NCBI GenBank assembly: GCA_027625915.1
Contig: JANTQA010000036.1
Span: 429,501 to 493,500, forward strand
Direction of reading: 5' to 3'
Source: Anaeramoeba flamelloides
Lineage: Eukaryota; Metamonada; Anaeramoebidae
Length of the DNA: 64,000 nucleotides
A program made the position numbers and the translations under genes. Numbering within the stretch: the first letter of the stretch is position 1; every line of letters begins with the position of its first letter. The notes below the pieces were generated by a model, which did not search any database, was not told the origin of the DNA, and worked only from the letters and a program-made list of their open reading frames with translations. Below are positions 22,806-34,435 of this stretch, one piece after another.

Positions 22806-23828
22806 TCAAAGATCTTCATAAAATTGCAATAGAAATCAAAAGATTTCTCAACAATCTCTACATGGTTTCAATGACCTTAGAATAACACGTTTTTACCAAG
22901 TGACTATTGATCTTGCAATAAAAAATTTTTTACAAATGAATGACGTTTTTCAAAAAATCGAAAAAAAAAAAACAAAAATGTGTAAAAATGTGAAAAAATG
23001 ATTTCTATTTTGAAAATTTCCAAAATAAAATTTTTCTTCTAATATCTATGCAAACCCTTTAAACACGTGTATTATACCATTACAACTGGGCCCTCTTTTA
23101 CTGAAAAATAGTTTATTTCACTAATTTATATCTTGATAACTTTTTTAGAAAATTATTTTGAAACTTTGAAGTTCTTAATATTGATTACCCAACCTTTAAA
23201 TTTTTCTTAAAATGTAGATTTTTTTCTGAGATTGTTGGACTTTATCCTACTACTATTTATCAAATAAATTGCCTTGATATCAACTTTTGTTACTATTTTA
23301 CTAATTGATTTTTTTTGAGACATTTGAACCATGGATAACTAATGATTTGCCTGTAATATCAACAGACTTTAATTTTAGACTTATACTTGATAGTTATGAT
23401 GCCTTTTTATGTTAAAAATATTAACTTCATTTTCATTTTTTTTTTTTATAAAATAAAGATTCAAAAAAGTATGATCAAATTTGTAACGATCCTCATTTTG
23501 ATAAAGTTTATTAAAATTAAGTGAAAATACATTCCTATTTATTTTATAAATATCAATAACACAAAATTTTTTCGAAATTAAGCAGATTTTTCAAGTTGAG
23601 TTTCTTCAAGATGACATGAGAAAAAAGTTGATTTAAGATCTTGTAGAAGGTTTTTTGCATTGTTAAAAATAGTGATTCTTTTTAATTAATCAAGTTCAAT
23701 AAGTAGTAATATTTAACCAAGCCATTTTTTGTTACACTGTAACCCTTTAGCACTCTAAAAATTGACTTCCTTAACGAAATACTGTAATCTTTACACTTAT
23801 CTGTTTAAAAAAGCTAACACATAGGTAA

Positions 23829-24222
23829 AAGGTGATATCTTAATATTTTGAATATTTGGACTAAATTTGTCATTTTTCGAAAAACTATAAAACTTTTCCA
23901 ATTCGCCCCGGACGGGGAAGATTTTTTGTTAGCGGACTGGAGAGGTTTCTAATAGCAAAAAAAAAACATTTTTATCAAAGAATAAATATGTTTGGGGTTG
24001 TTTTTGTGTTAGGATTTCTTAAAATTCTTTTCGATATTTCAATTTCTGTTTCAACTCAAACATTTTTATTCTATAATTATATCGAATTGTTTGCTCTTAT
24101 AATCCCCAAGTCTGCTTTATAAAAAACCTCTCCCATTGGCTTATATATGAAAAGTTTTATTCTTTTTGGAAAAATGACAAATTTAGTAAAAACACTTAAA
24201 ATATTAAGATATCACTTTTTTC
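23829..24222. repeat. Foldback element with GC-rich insert (~394 bp)
   Basis: The left arm starts AAGGTGATATCTTAATATTT and the right arm ends with the inverse near 24222. The inner parts GGACTGGAGAGG and CCTCTCCCATTGG also pair. The left arm alone holds GCCCCGGACGGGG, an unusually GC-rich palindrome for this DNA. There is no coding capacity. Confidence 0.65.
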
Positions 24223-24396
24223 AAATGTGAAATTCTTTGTCATCTGAAAAAATTATTTATTCTGTGTTATTATAGGTTATAAAACACTTTAACCAAAATG
24301 AAAGGAATACTCTTGGAGTATATTTGAAGAATAAATTGAGAACATAAACCTTAATAATAACTTTCGATAATAAATATTTTACATGAATTTTCAAAG

Positions 24397-24624
24397 TACT
24401 GTTAATTGCAAAATAAATAGATCAAAATTTTTATTCAGCTTTCCAAAAAAAAATTCCAAGAATTCAAACAAATAACCATAAGTTCCTAATTTTAAAAAGG
24501 TAAATTAACCACTGAGGCAGGTTTTAAGGATTAAACATTTGAAATTTTCTATGATTTCTACAATAATTTTTTCGAAAGCTGAATGAAAATTTAATTCCAT
24601 TTATTTCGCAACAAATAGTATCAC
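24397..24624. repeat. Hairpin repeat family H, copy 2
   Basis: The arms TTATTCAGCTTTCC and GAAAGCTGAATG pair, and the outer parts GCAAAATAAAT and ATTTATTTCGC pair. It ends about 110 bp before the start codon of the ARB2-like gene, so it lies in its promoter region. Confidence 0.7.
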
Positions 24625-24734
24625 TTATGATTTACCAATTTAACAATACAATTATTCCAATACTCATTGATTTGAAAATAAGATTTGAATTTGGTTTTAT
24701 TTTTTTCTCGTTTTATTTCCTCTTTGTTTTCAAT

Positions 24735-27700
24735 ATGAAAAAAACTGCTAAAATAAAATTAAAAGAGTTTGGTTATATTTACAACAAAGAACTCAACTTA
24801 AGGACAAACAATGACCAAGATTTTAAATTCATTAACCAATCACATTACGATAAACTTGGTAAACTGATCGTAGATTACATTCAAGAAACAATGGTGCTAA
24901 AATATAAATTACAAGAACTTTGGTTACCAATTGAGAATAACAAAGAAATGAAAAAGAACGGTGGTGTTTCACAAGTAAATATTTTTGTGTCCCCTAATTG
25001 GAAAACTTGTGAAAAGCTTCTACTAATTGTTTGTGGTTCTGGGGCTGTGAAAGCTGGTATGTACTTTTTTTTTTTTTTTTCTTATTTTTTTTTTTTAAGG
25101 GTCTATACACGATCTATTGAATTGCTCAATACTCAAGGTGTGGCTTGCAACCAAAAGGGTATTCTGAAATTGCCCTTCTTTTGATTAACAAAATTCAAAT
25201 AACAAAATAAAAAATTAGGATCTGATTGTTTTTTCAAAATCCAAAATTTAAAAGAAAAATCCAACTGATCCTCATTGAGAAAAAATTACTTAAGGTTGTA
25301 GTCTCTATATTTTTTTTTTTGACCAATTTCTAAATAAGGTTTCCTTCTTTAGAAATATATTTAATATCAAAAATAAACAGGTGTTCAAATCGAAAGTAAT
25401 TGGTACAAAACAAATTCTCGATCTCTATTAAATTTAGATAAAAAAAGTCAATCGTGATTAGTACCTTAACAAAAAAAAACTTACAAAAGAATCTCATTGG
25501 CAAAAAATACAATTAACAAAAGAAAGTTTAAGGGATCAGTTTTCTACGGCAACAAGGCAAAATTTTAAAATATGTTATTGGTGATATTCATGTACTAACA
25601 AATTTTGTATATACCAAGTTTCAAAAAATTCTGATCAACTAAGAAAGCCATAAAAGAAAATTTTTTTTGTTAGATCAATTTTTTTTTCCATTTTTTCTGA
25701 AAAAGAAAACTATTAAATTCATCTTATTTCCCATATTATAAAAATTTTTTACCTTGTTTTTTGCCATTTCCATCATTATTATACAACAACATTTCTTTGT
25801 TACCAGGAATATTCATTTAAAGATTTTTTTTCTTTTTTAAGATAATTCTTTTGGTTAACCAAAAAAAATGATATATTGAACCGATTGGAAAATAATTGTA
25901 TTTTTTTAAGAAGTATAGTTATAATAATTAAAATTTTAAAGTCATTTAAAAATTTTACGTTGTAATTTTGTTTGGGTTCAAAGATAAAATTAGATTTTTC
26001 AAAATTCATATTTTCTTCAAGATATTTGGGAATTGAGTAATTTTATCCTCAAAATTCAAAATCTTTTGTTTTTTTCGGACTAAAATGATTTAAATTGTTA
26101 TAAGGATTTTTTTTAATAAGACCAAACAATTTATTAAAAAAATTTTTAAAAATAATTTTTCAATTTTTTTTCATATATTTTTCTCAAATCGACCCAGAAT
26201 CAAGAATATTATTTCAAAAATTAAATTAAAAAGGTTATATTCTCGGAATCATCAAACAGTTACAATAGATTCAACCCAAAGAAAAAAAAGAAAATTTTAG
26301 AAAAAAATTACAATCATGGATTCAGAATTATTTTGAGTTCTCAATTTTATGGAAAATAAATAATTATCAAATCAAATGAATTAGTCCAATAAAGTTTAAT
26401 TTCTGAAAAGAAACTAAAAAAAAAAAATTATTTTCTGAACCCAATCAAGAATTAGATGAACCAAATGAAAATAGGAAATTAATTCATTTTGAAAATTCTT
26501 TAGAAATAAAAAGTAATTTGTTTCTCAAAAATTTTCCTAACAAAAATATTTCCATGAAGAATTAAACCAAAATCAAATATCCCTAATAAAAACTTTTTTT
26601 TAAAACATGTTATAAACGATCTGTAAAGGTGTTATAAACGTTTCAAATGTTATAAAATTTTATAATAAAAACTTTTATAACATAAATGTTTGTTATAAAA
26701 TGTGTTATAAAAATTCTAACATTTTATAAACCTGTTATCCAAATATTTTTTAAAAAAATATTGAAAAAATCATCATATAAAAGCAAATTTTGTGATAAAA
26801 ATGTTATACAGATGTTATAAAAAATTTTTTTTTATTAGGGTAGAAGAAGTAATTGTATCAAATGTTATAGATAAGATCAAGAAATATATGATTTTGTATT
26901 TATTTTTTTTTGATCAATCTTTTCATTTTTTTGAATCACGTTTTGGTGGGTATGAAAATATATTCAACTAGTATATATCCCACTTTTGTATCTATTAAAA
27001 TATCAATATATTTGGTTAAAGAAATGATTTGAAAAATTCAGTTGCACATAAATAATGGCACTCAAAATTTGAAAAGTGTACTTACTCCCTTAATAGATCC
27101 CCATTTTGTTAATAATTTTTTTCAAAATTCATATCAAATTTTCTTTTATTAAATCAACTATACTACAATTAGTTTTAACGGCTGAGATTTGAATTGAAAA
27201 TATTAATCAATAAAAAATATAAGACAAAATAAAAAAATTTTATTTCGAAATCAAAACTTTCGAACATAAAAAGAAAAATATATTTCACCATTTTCCAGAA
27301 TTAAATTAATGCTTAATAAAAATAATAAATTATTTTTTTAAATTTTATATTGGAAATATATGGATTTTGGATTTCAAAAAAGGAACTCAATTTAATAAAT
27401 TGTTTAAATGAGGTTAACTCATCCATTTCATAAGTCGAAACACAAATTACAAAAAAAAAAAAAATTCAAGTTCTTGACAAGATTTCAATTTATTTTTAAA
27501 AAAAACTAATTCCTTAAATAGAAAATTATAGATTAGATCTCTCAGCAAATTGAAATGTTAACAATTATTTATCTTTTACAGATCTCACAAAACAAAAAAT
27601 AAATAATTGATGTATGAAAAAAATATAAATCTCTTGATTCTCAAAACCATTAAACAGGCGTAATAAATAATTGTATTGGGTTTATTGTTAAGGATTAGAT

Positions 27701-30700
27701 GAAATCTCATCGAATCTGTTAAAGAGAGAATTTTGAAGTGACTAAATTTGAGACTTCTAATTCAAAGAGTATCTAATAGATACAGTCATCAGAAGTATTC
27801 GAATCTTAATTTAGTTTTCTCTAAAACAAAAAAGAGTAAAAAATGAAGAAGTGGGTAAAAAATGATAGAAAAAAAAGAATGAAGAGTGGAAAAAATAAAG
27901 ATTTTTAAAATAATTGTTGTGAGAGACCTGAAATTTTCTGGTTTAAATGAATTTTTTGATAGGTTTTATTTTTTCTTGAGCCCCTTTTTCCTAATTGCGT
28001 GTTGCGTCATGTTGTTCAGAATAAAAAATTGTATTAGTAAATTCGTTGAAATTCACACAACAATTATTGATCAGCCAAATGGGAAGATACCATCAACCAA
28101 TTGTATGTGTTTTTTCTATTTAACAAGCCTAAAATTTAGCTTTCTATCAATCATTGAAAAAAATTTTTCAGATCTAATGAAAAAGGTTAAGTAACCAGAA
28201 AAAAGGAAATGAGAAGAAAAAACAAAATGACAAAAAATGATAAAAATAGTTTGTATAAATTCAAAATTATTTCCAAATTGAATGAAAATCATAGTATTAT
28301 TATTCTTTAAACAGTTTTTTTAGCAGTCTATGTTTTTTGGAATTTAATTTATTCATTAATTGAGAAAACTAAAGGTGGAAAAAAAAACAAAATTTAATTA
28401 AAAAAGTTTTGTTTTTAATTTTATACAACTTATACCAAACATTTTTTTGTTTATCTGATATCTTGATGTAATGCAAAGGAAAGGGTTTTTCTTAAAAAAT
28501 GGTATGGTATCTCTTTGTTAAATGAAGAATATATAAATCACAGACATCTAAAATAAAGTATGATAAGTGTTAAATTGTCATTATTCAAGATATAACCAAT
28601 AAAAAAAAAAAGTTGAATTTGGTTATAATGAACTAAATTCCAAAAATTTGGACACAGTTTAAACCGTTGAAAGAACTAACAATACTACACTTTAAATTAA
28701 ATTTGGAAATAATTTTGATTTTACAAACTATTTCATTTTTTGTCTTTTCTCGTTTTTTGTTTTCATATCCTTTGTTCTGGTTACATAATCTGTTTTGTTA
28801 GATCTGAAAATTTTTTTCAATGGTTGATAGAAGTTTAGAGTAAAGTTTTTTGAATTGGAAAATCGCATACAATTAGTCGATGGTATCTTATCATTTGGTC
28901 GATCAACAATTGTTGGTGAAATTTAAACAAATTTACCAATACAATTTTTTATAGAAAACTAAATTAAGATTCAAATACTTCTGATGACAGTATCTATTTT
29001 AGATACTCTTTGAATTAGAAGTCTCAAATTTAGTCACTTCAAAATTCTATCTTTAACAGATTCGATGAAGTTTTATCTAACACTTAATTATAAATCCAAT
29101 TCAATTTTTTGTTCTCGCTCGTTACATCATTTTGGACAAACTGATTTTTATTTTTTCGTTTTATATTTTTTTCTTTTATTTGGATGAAAGTGATTACTTA
29201 CAAAAACATTAATACTGGGTTAACTTAAATGTGATTTTATATACTGTTATTTTCCAATTAATAAATGAAAATTTTTATTTCAATTTCAAAAATGAATATT
29301 ATTTATTACTGTTACACTCAAATTAGCAGAGTAAAAATTTAATCTTCGATTTCAATAAGGAAGTTTCGTTTATTGTCTAAAAAAATCATTTCTGACACAT
29401 ATTGTAAAGATCTTTGGATTTTCTTCAACTTATAAATTAGAAAAATATTTTGGGATGTGAACTAAAAATTTTCATTTATTAATTGGAAAATAATAGTATT
29501 GTTTGTAAAAATACAATAAATTGAGCTTTTTTTTGCAGATTTTGGATTTTGGGATTTTTCCAAATTTTTGGAATGGGGTTTATTATTAAAATTCCTACAA
29601 AATTAAAATTAATATTAAAACTTTTTTTTTTTTTTTTTTACATTATTTAATACAAATTTTATTTCTTAGGCCAATGGGCACGTTCAATATGTATTAATAG
29701 TTCACTCAATGATGGAACTATTTTTAAATATTTAGAACAAGCAAAATTAGAAAATTATGGAGTAATTGTATTTAATCCAAATCATTTATCAAATTATTCT
29801 ATTATTCGTAAAGATCGAATTTCAGAAAAGAAATCCGTACAAAACAATGGAAATGATAACGAAAATCGCAATGAAAATGAAAATGAAAATGAAAATGAAA
29901 AAGAAAAAGAAAAGGAAAATGAAAATGAAAATGAAAATGAAAATGAAAAAGAAAATGAAAATGAAAATGAGGGTGAGAATGAAAAGGAAAAGGAAAAGGA
30001 AAAAGAAAAGGAGAAGGAAAATGATGATGACGAGGAATCAAAAAAACGAATGAATAACTGTAAAAAATTTATTATTAATAATATCGAAAAAAAAGTTACA
30101 GGTAAAAAACTAGTTAATATGATTCTTCATAAAAACAAAAACATTACCATAATAGAATTGGTTGAAGGGATTTTTATGGGCTCAATTGAAGTCGCTGAAT
30201 CATATAAAAAATTTCGACAAGCGTTTCAATTTTTATTTGCAAAAATGAAATCTTTTTATTCGCAAGTTAAATTATCGCAATCTCATCAAGAGTTAATATT
30301 CCGGCATTTGATTAATGATTATTCTCATCTTTCTGATGTAACCAATAACTTCAAACGGATACTTTTTCAATTAAATTCGATGAATTTACTAAATACTTAC
30401 ACTATTCTTAAATGGTATGATCTCGACGAGGAAGGCACGCTACAGAAGAAATTTTCAAAGTGGATTTTAAAATTAAAAAAGTTCAACAAAGATCCAAAGC
30501 CGTCTCAAAATTTGTTTGATTATTATTATTCTTCTCAAAGAGTAAAAAAACTCCCAACACCAGAACTCCACGTTGACTATATTTGGGAGAACTTTGTGAT
30601 GAAGGCAAATTCAAGTCAAGTTTATTTCGTTTCTCATTCCTATGGCGGTGTGTCAACAATTAAATTACTGCTCAAAAGGCCCAAAGAAGTTATGGGGAAA

Positions 30701-30943
30701 GTGCAAAAAATAGCATTTACCGATAGTGCCCATTGGTTTAATGAACAAATGGGATCAGAAAATGTTCGCTATTGGCTTTATAAACATGCTAAAAATTGGG
30801 TGACCTCAGAAGCACCTTTAAACACTTTAATTTATAAAAAAAAAAACGGTACAGTTTGTGTTTCCGCGGGGCATACATTACACGAATGGACTTCACCTTC
30901 ATCTAGAACAGCTATTTTTGATTTTTACGCCGACAGGAATTAA
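24735..30943 (+). CDS. ARB2/FAM172-domain protein, two exons
   Basis: Arb2-domain proteins have an alpha/beta-hydrolase-like fold and act with Argonaute or chromatin and splicing factors; no substrate is established. Exon 1 (24735-25056) encodes an N-terminus with LKEFGYIYN, HYDKLGKLIVDYIQ and LLLIVCGSGAVKAG. Exon 2 (29670-30943) continues exactly with QWARSICINSSLNDGT and YGVIVFNPN. The junction splits a Gly codon (G|GC) and restores the family motif GSGAV(K/R)AGQWAR, strong evidence for one gene across a 4.6-kb intron. A hydrophilic Glu/Asn/Lys tract (29850-30040) interrupts the domain. The second half carries SHSYGG (nucleophile-elbow-like Ser), FTDSAHW and SAGHTLHEWTS, which together could form a Ser-Asp-His triad. 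The product is 531 aa with stop TAA at 30941-30943. An in-frame ATG at 24627 exists, but its hydrophobic leader does not fit the family, so I chose 24735. Confidence 0.87.
25294..25465. mobile_element. 172-bp TTAA MITE, copy 2
   Basis: Flanked by TTAA at 25290-25293 and 25466-25469. Both ends and the length agree with copy 1 at 4285-4456. The left part GACCAATTTCTAAATAAGG matches the left end of element B at 63073. Confidence 0.88.
25532..26160 (+). mobile_element. TTAA element, family F copy 2
   Basis: Starts GGGATCAGTTTTC after TTAA (25528-25531) and matches the inverse of 20420-21052 over about 630 bp. The distal end is not defined. Confidence 0.68.
26581..26840. mobile_element. 260-bp MITE rich in GTTATAAA subrepeats
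   Basis: The termini CCCTAATAAAAA and TTTTTATTAGGG are inverted repeats, and the arms continue for about 40 bp. The interior holds about ten variants of GTTATAA in both orientations. A clear target duplication is not visible. Confidence 0.72.
27668..29110. mobile_element. 1.4-kb foldback transposon S, copy 1
   Basis: Arms of several hundred bases: 27668-27830 and 28020-28365 pair with 28625-29110. The left arm phrase GAAGTGACTAAATTTGAGAC reappears inverted near 29020. The loop is about 260 bp, and the left arm carries about 190 bp with no partner. A single-arm relative lies at 49005-49650. An open frame at 27886-28194 lies within the arm; I reject it as a gene. Confidence 0.78.
29238..29505. 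repeat. Hairpin in the ARB2-like intron
   Basis: TTTTCCAATTAATAAATGAA at about 29250 pairs with TTCATTTATTAATTGGAAAA at about 29472. The arms are about 40 bp with a ~180-bp loop. Confidence 0.7.
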
Positions 30944-31866
30944 TTATTTAATTCTGAGGGGTATATAAACTGGATAAATTTTTTAACAACAATACCAATT
31001 TATAATAATTGGTGATTAATGAGTGGGTCTTATATTTAGTAAAAAAACCAGAAAAAAAAATTTACCTGAAAAAAATTTTTGAATTAAAGTAGTCGAAATT
31101 CAATTAATTTGGGAAGCTTATTCTCATTTTAAAGTGGTTTTCAATTTTTTGTCTAAATTATATTTTTTATTCTAGATATCTCATTTTTTTCTTTATTGCT
31201 TCCAAAAAAAAAAAAAAAACAATTCAAAAATAAACTTGTTCCAAAAAAGCAGGGAAAATTTATTTTCAAATATATTTATTAAACTCAATCTTCAAAAAAG
31301 TATTTAAATATACAAAATCATTAACCACCATTTATAGGTCCTTGATTATAATTCAATTTGTTTCTTAGTATTGTATTACATAAATAAAAGAAATTTAAAT
31401 TTTCTGATCTCGATTTTATCTGATATTTTTTTGGATTGAAAATTGGTGTTTATTATTTTCTTTTTGATTGAAAAAACCGTTTTCATAACTTGTTTCAATC
31501 TCAAAAAATTTTCAAATATAATTGAAAACATATAACTGTATTTTATTGTTTAAAAAATCATTTATACCATTTCCATATTTCCAGTTTTTTATTGAAATTG
31601 TTCTGCATTGTTATCACAAAAAAAAGGTTATTTTTTTTTTTCATTTTTTGGAAATTTTTCATCCATCATATTTTGTAATGAATACCTTATTTATTCAATC
31701 GGTATTAATATTAATCTTAATTTTGTATTGTCAATTGATGAATACCACCACTAACAAAGATGATTTTTTATGAAATGTAAAAAAAAAAATTCACCCTATT
31801 TTGCGAAATACCTTATTAGTTTAAATACTTCATTTTTTTTTTTTTTTTTTTGTTTATTTGGGGTGT
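30944..31866. other. AT-rich intergenic region
   Basis: No supported gene is present. An 83-codon frame at 31522-31773 is hydrophobic and low in complexity, with no domain. Confidence 0.5.
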
Positions 31867-32636
31867 TTGAAATATTCCCGAAAATACCCGAAAATCGAAA
31901 ATACCCGAATTTTTTTTAACCATATAAAAAAAAGTTTTTTTCGAACTTCGAAGAAACACTAGTACCAATTTACTCAGTTTAACGCTAAAATAACAATTTT
32001 ACATTCAGACAAAATATTTTTTACATGATTTTTCGACTTTAAACCACTCTAAAGAGGTTTTGGTACCTTTTGAGTATATTTGAGTAATTATCGGTACTTA
32101 TTAGGGTAAGTGTATGATTATACCAAGGCATTGGTATGGGTTGAGTGTGTTTGTATGTTTTTGATTAAACCAATTCCTTTTCTGGAATGGGTAGTTAAAA
32201 AAAGTTTGGTTTGGGTCGCCTTGTGTAGGGTAGGGTATGGGTATGTATTATACCATTAGATATTACTCTATAATTTTTGGATTGTATTTAAGATTACAAA
32301 GTTATGGGTAATGACACACAAATAGAAATTTTCATTACAAGTACATTTTCTCTCTTTTAGTTAATACCATTTTAAAATAATCAGAAATGCTATAGTCATC
32401 TAATACATTAATCCCTTTCACACAAAATGGTTTGAATACCTTTCCCTAAAAATAATATTATTTGAATTTTGCTATTTTGAGAAAAAAAACTTTTTCTGAA
32501 AATAAAAATCCAAATTTACCTTTAAACTGAGTATATTGGCACTAGGGTTTCTTCGAAGTTGTAAAAAACTTTTTTTTATGTGATTAAAAAATTTTCAGGT
32601 AAATTCAAATTTCGGGTATTTTCGGGAATATTTGAT
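31867..32636. mobile_element. Foldback element K (~770 bp)
   Basis: The left terminus GAAATATTCCCGAAAATACC pairs with CGGGTATTTTCGGGAATATT at about 32612-32631. The inner arm phrase TTCTTCGAAGTT also pairs with CGAACTTCGAAGAAAC. The left arm has short repeats of AATACCCGAA, and the loop contains GGTATGGG/GGGTAGGG-like strings. No protein is encoded. Confidence 0.75.
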
Positions 32637-33099
32637 AGATTCATTTATTTGAATCAATTCCTGAATCCAAATTTTTTGATTTTCTATATAGAACGGGTAG
32701 TTACAAAGAAAATGATCGGTATCTTCAATTATTTTCAGATTAGAATGATTTTTGAAGAAATTGCAGAATTTTGTTTTTATTTTATTCTTATCATAAATTA
32801 AGAATATTTATTTAGATAATTTGTGAAATTTCTTCGTTTTAAGAAAGAAGTAGAGCCCTTCTATTTTAAATATTTTTTGTCGTTAGGTTTTTTTTAATTT
32901 AAGAAATAAAAAGAAAATTTTATTTAATTTTCGGTTTATTTATTAAATTGAAAAAAACCTAGACACTTGACGACACGACTGTTTGTTTATATTATTATTA
33001 TACCACTTAATTTTTATTGATTCTTTCCCTTTCCATCCAGAACTATTTATTATTAAGTTTATTATACATCATTAAAATTCATATTTAGTAGTTTTCGAC

Positions 33100-33610
33100 T
33101 TTCTACTTCCCAATTGATAATTTGGTTTTCTTTTTTCATGTAAATTTTAAATTATTTAAACCTTATCAAAACCCAGAATTTCTAATTTTCAATTAAATTT
33201 CAATCTTCTTTTATATATCAAAATTCTTACTTGGTCGATTATTACCTCAGTTTTATAAATTATTCTGGTTGAGTGTGGATTAATTGTTAAAAATTTTTTG
33301 AATTTTTTATTTATCCAAACATCTATTGCGTTGAAATATTTTTGTTTAAGATAGAAAACAACTAGGTCTTTAAAATAATTGGCCAATGTGTATCGATTAA
33401 AAAATCCAAATTTACTCAATTTGATGAATTTTAATGTTTAAAAACCATTTTGATTTTTTTAAAGTTGGTTTTTACTGTTTTGAAGTTTTTTTTTTAGATG
33501 TTTCTGTTTTTCTAGTTAAATTCCTAAGTATTTAATTTTAGATAATTGGTATGATTTTAAGGTTTTATCAAAAATTTCATTTCTTGTTTAACAAAATTAA
33601 AATAAAATTT
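33100..33610 (-). pseudogene. Decayed LINE fragment (reverse transcriptase thumb and connection region)
   Basis: Read on the minus strand, about 33600 gives DKTLKSYQLSKIKYLGI, matching the thumb DKT...KIKYLG of the LINE at 14555-14610. The frame 33419-33189 gives INPHSTRIIYKTEVII and then RRLKF, matching INRNTPILIYKTEFKI of the same element. Stops separate the parts. No ends or target duplication are visible. Confidence 0.75.
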
Positions 33611-34435
33611 ATTTGATAAATAAAAATAAAAAAACATATATAAAAAGTTTTTCCAAAAATAAAATAAAATAACAAAAACGATTAAAAAAATCAAAATAAA
33701 ATTGTTTTATGAAAAAAAAAAAAAAACATACACGGTCAATTATCTATAACAAAGTAAAAATTGAAAATTTTTCATATTAATAAAATCCAGTATTTTCAGA
33801 TAATTTCAAATAGAAAAGTCACTGTTGAAGTGTTCGTATAACGTTATTTTAAAGTAAACTATTTTTCAAAAATTCTGACTCACTTTATAATGTTAATGGG
33901 AGTTGTTTTTAGGGTTTATTCCAGTATTCTTATCAAAAAAATATTATCAAATTTTTGGATCAGAATCATTTTATCTAATTTTACAAATATTTTTTTTGCT
34001 TTTTCAAATTATTTCTTTTTCTTTTGTTTTTCCTAATCTTTTTCTTTTTTTTTTTTTTTTTTTTTTAAAAGATCATGTAGAAAAAAAAAAAGAGATCTTC
34101 GAAAAGACAAATAATCAATAAGAAAATTGAGACTATGTAATGTCTTTGAAAATGGATTTAATTATTCATAAAAAATACTGTTGTTCAACTTTTTTTCAGT
34201 GAAAGTTTAGTAATAAAAAATCCTATATGTTCATTTCAAAAATTTTGACTCACTTTTTTTTAGTTTTTGGTTTTATTTTTTTTTAATTTTTAATATATCA
34301 GGCTTTTATAGATTTAGAATGACTTAAAAGTTAATTACAACTCATATTTAGTTATTAATTGTTCTTGAATACTAAAGAATAATTTTTTTTTTTTAAATTT
34401 ATTATTTCAGGTGAGTAACAATTTTTGAAAAAGAG
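33611..34435. other. AT-rich intergenic region
   Basis: Homopolymer-rich. The phrase CAAAAATTCTGACTCACTTT recurs near 33867 and 34236. A 72-codon frame at 33903 is mostly Phe and is not a credible gene. Confidence 0.45.

Larger units (their letters stand above)
21900..23430. mobile_element. Decayed TTAA foldback element, family C copy 3
   Basis: Bases 21940-22340 match the left arm and 23100-23410 the right arm of the element at 7280-8026, including the TTTTGAGACATTTGAACCATG type phrase near 23310. The middle (22340-23100) is foreign and holds two other repeats. The ends are degraded; TTAA lies near 21900 and 23412. Confidence 0.55.
25057..29669 (+). other. 4,613-bp transposon-filled intron of the ARB2-like gene
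   Basis: The donor is GTATGT at 25057. The acceptor is TTTCTTAG ending at 29669, preceded by a T-rich tract. It holds a 172-bp TTAA MITE, a family F element, a GTTATAAA-rich MITE, a 1.4-kb foldback element and a hairpin. The only other intron in this window without transposons is 369 bp. Confidence 0.82.

Noticed and set aside
27886-28194. 102-codon plus-strand frame in the ARB2-like intron
   Set aside because: Located in an arm of a foldback element and mirrored as noncoding sequence in the other arm and in the 49-kb copy.
29766-30053. Met/Lys-rich 95-codon frame and its antisense His/Phe-rich frame
   Set aside because: Alternative readings of the Glu/Asn/Lys repeat in exon 2 of the ARB2-like gene.
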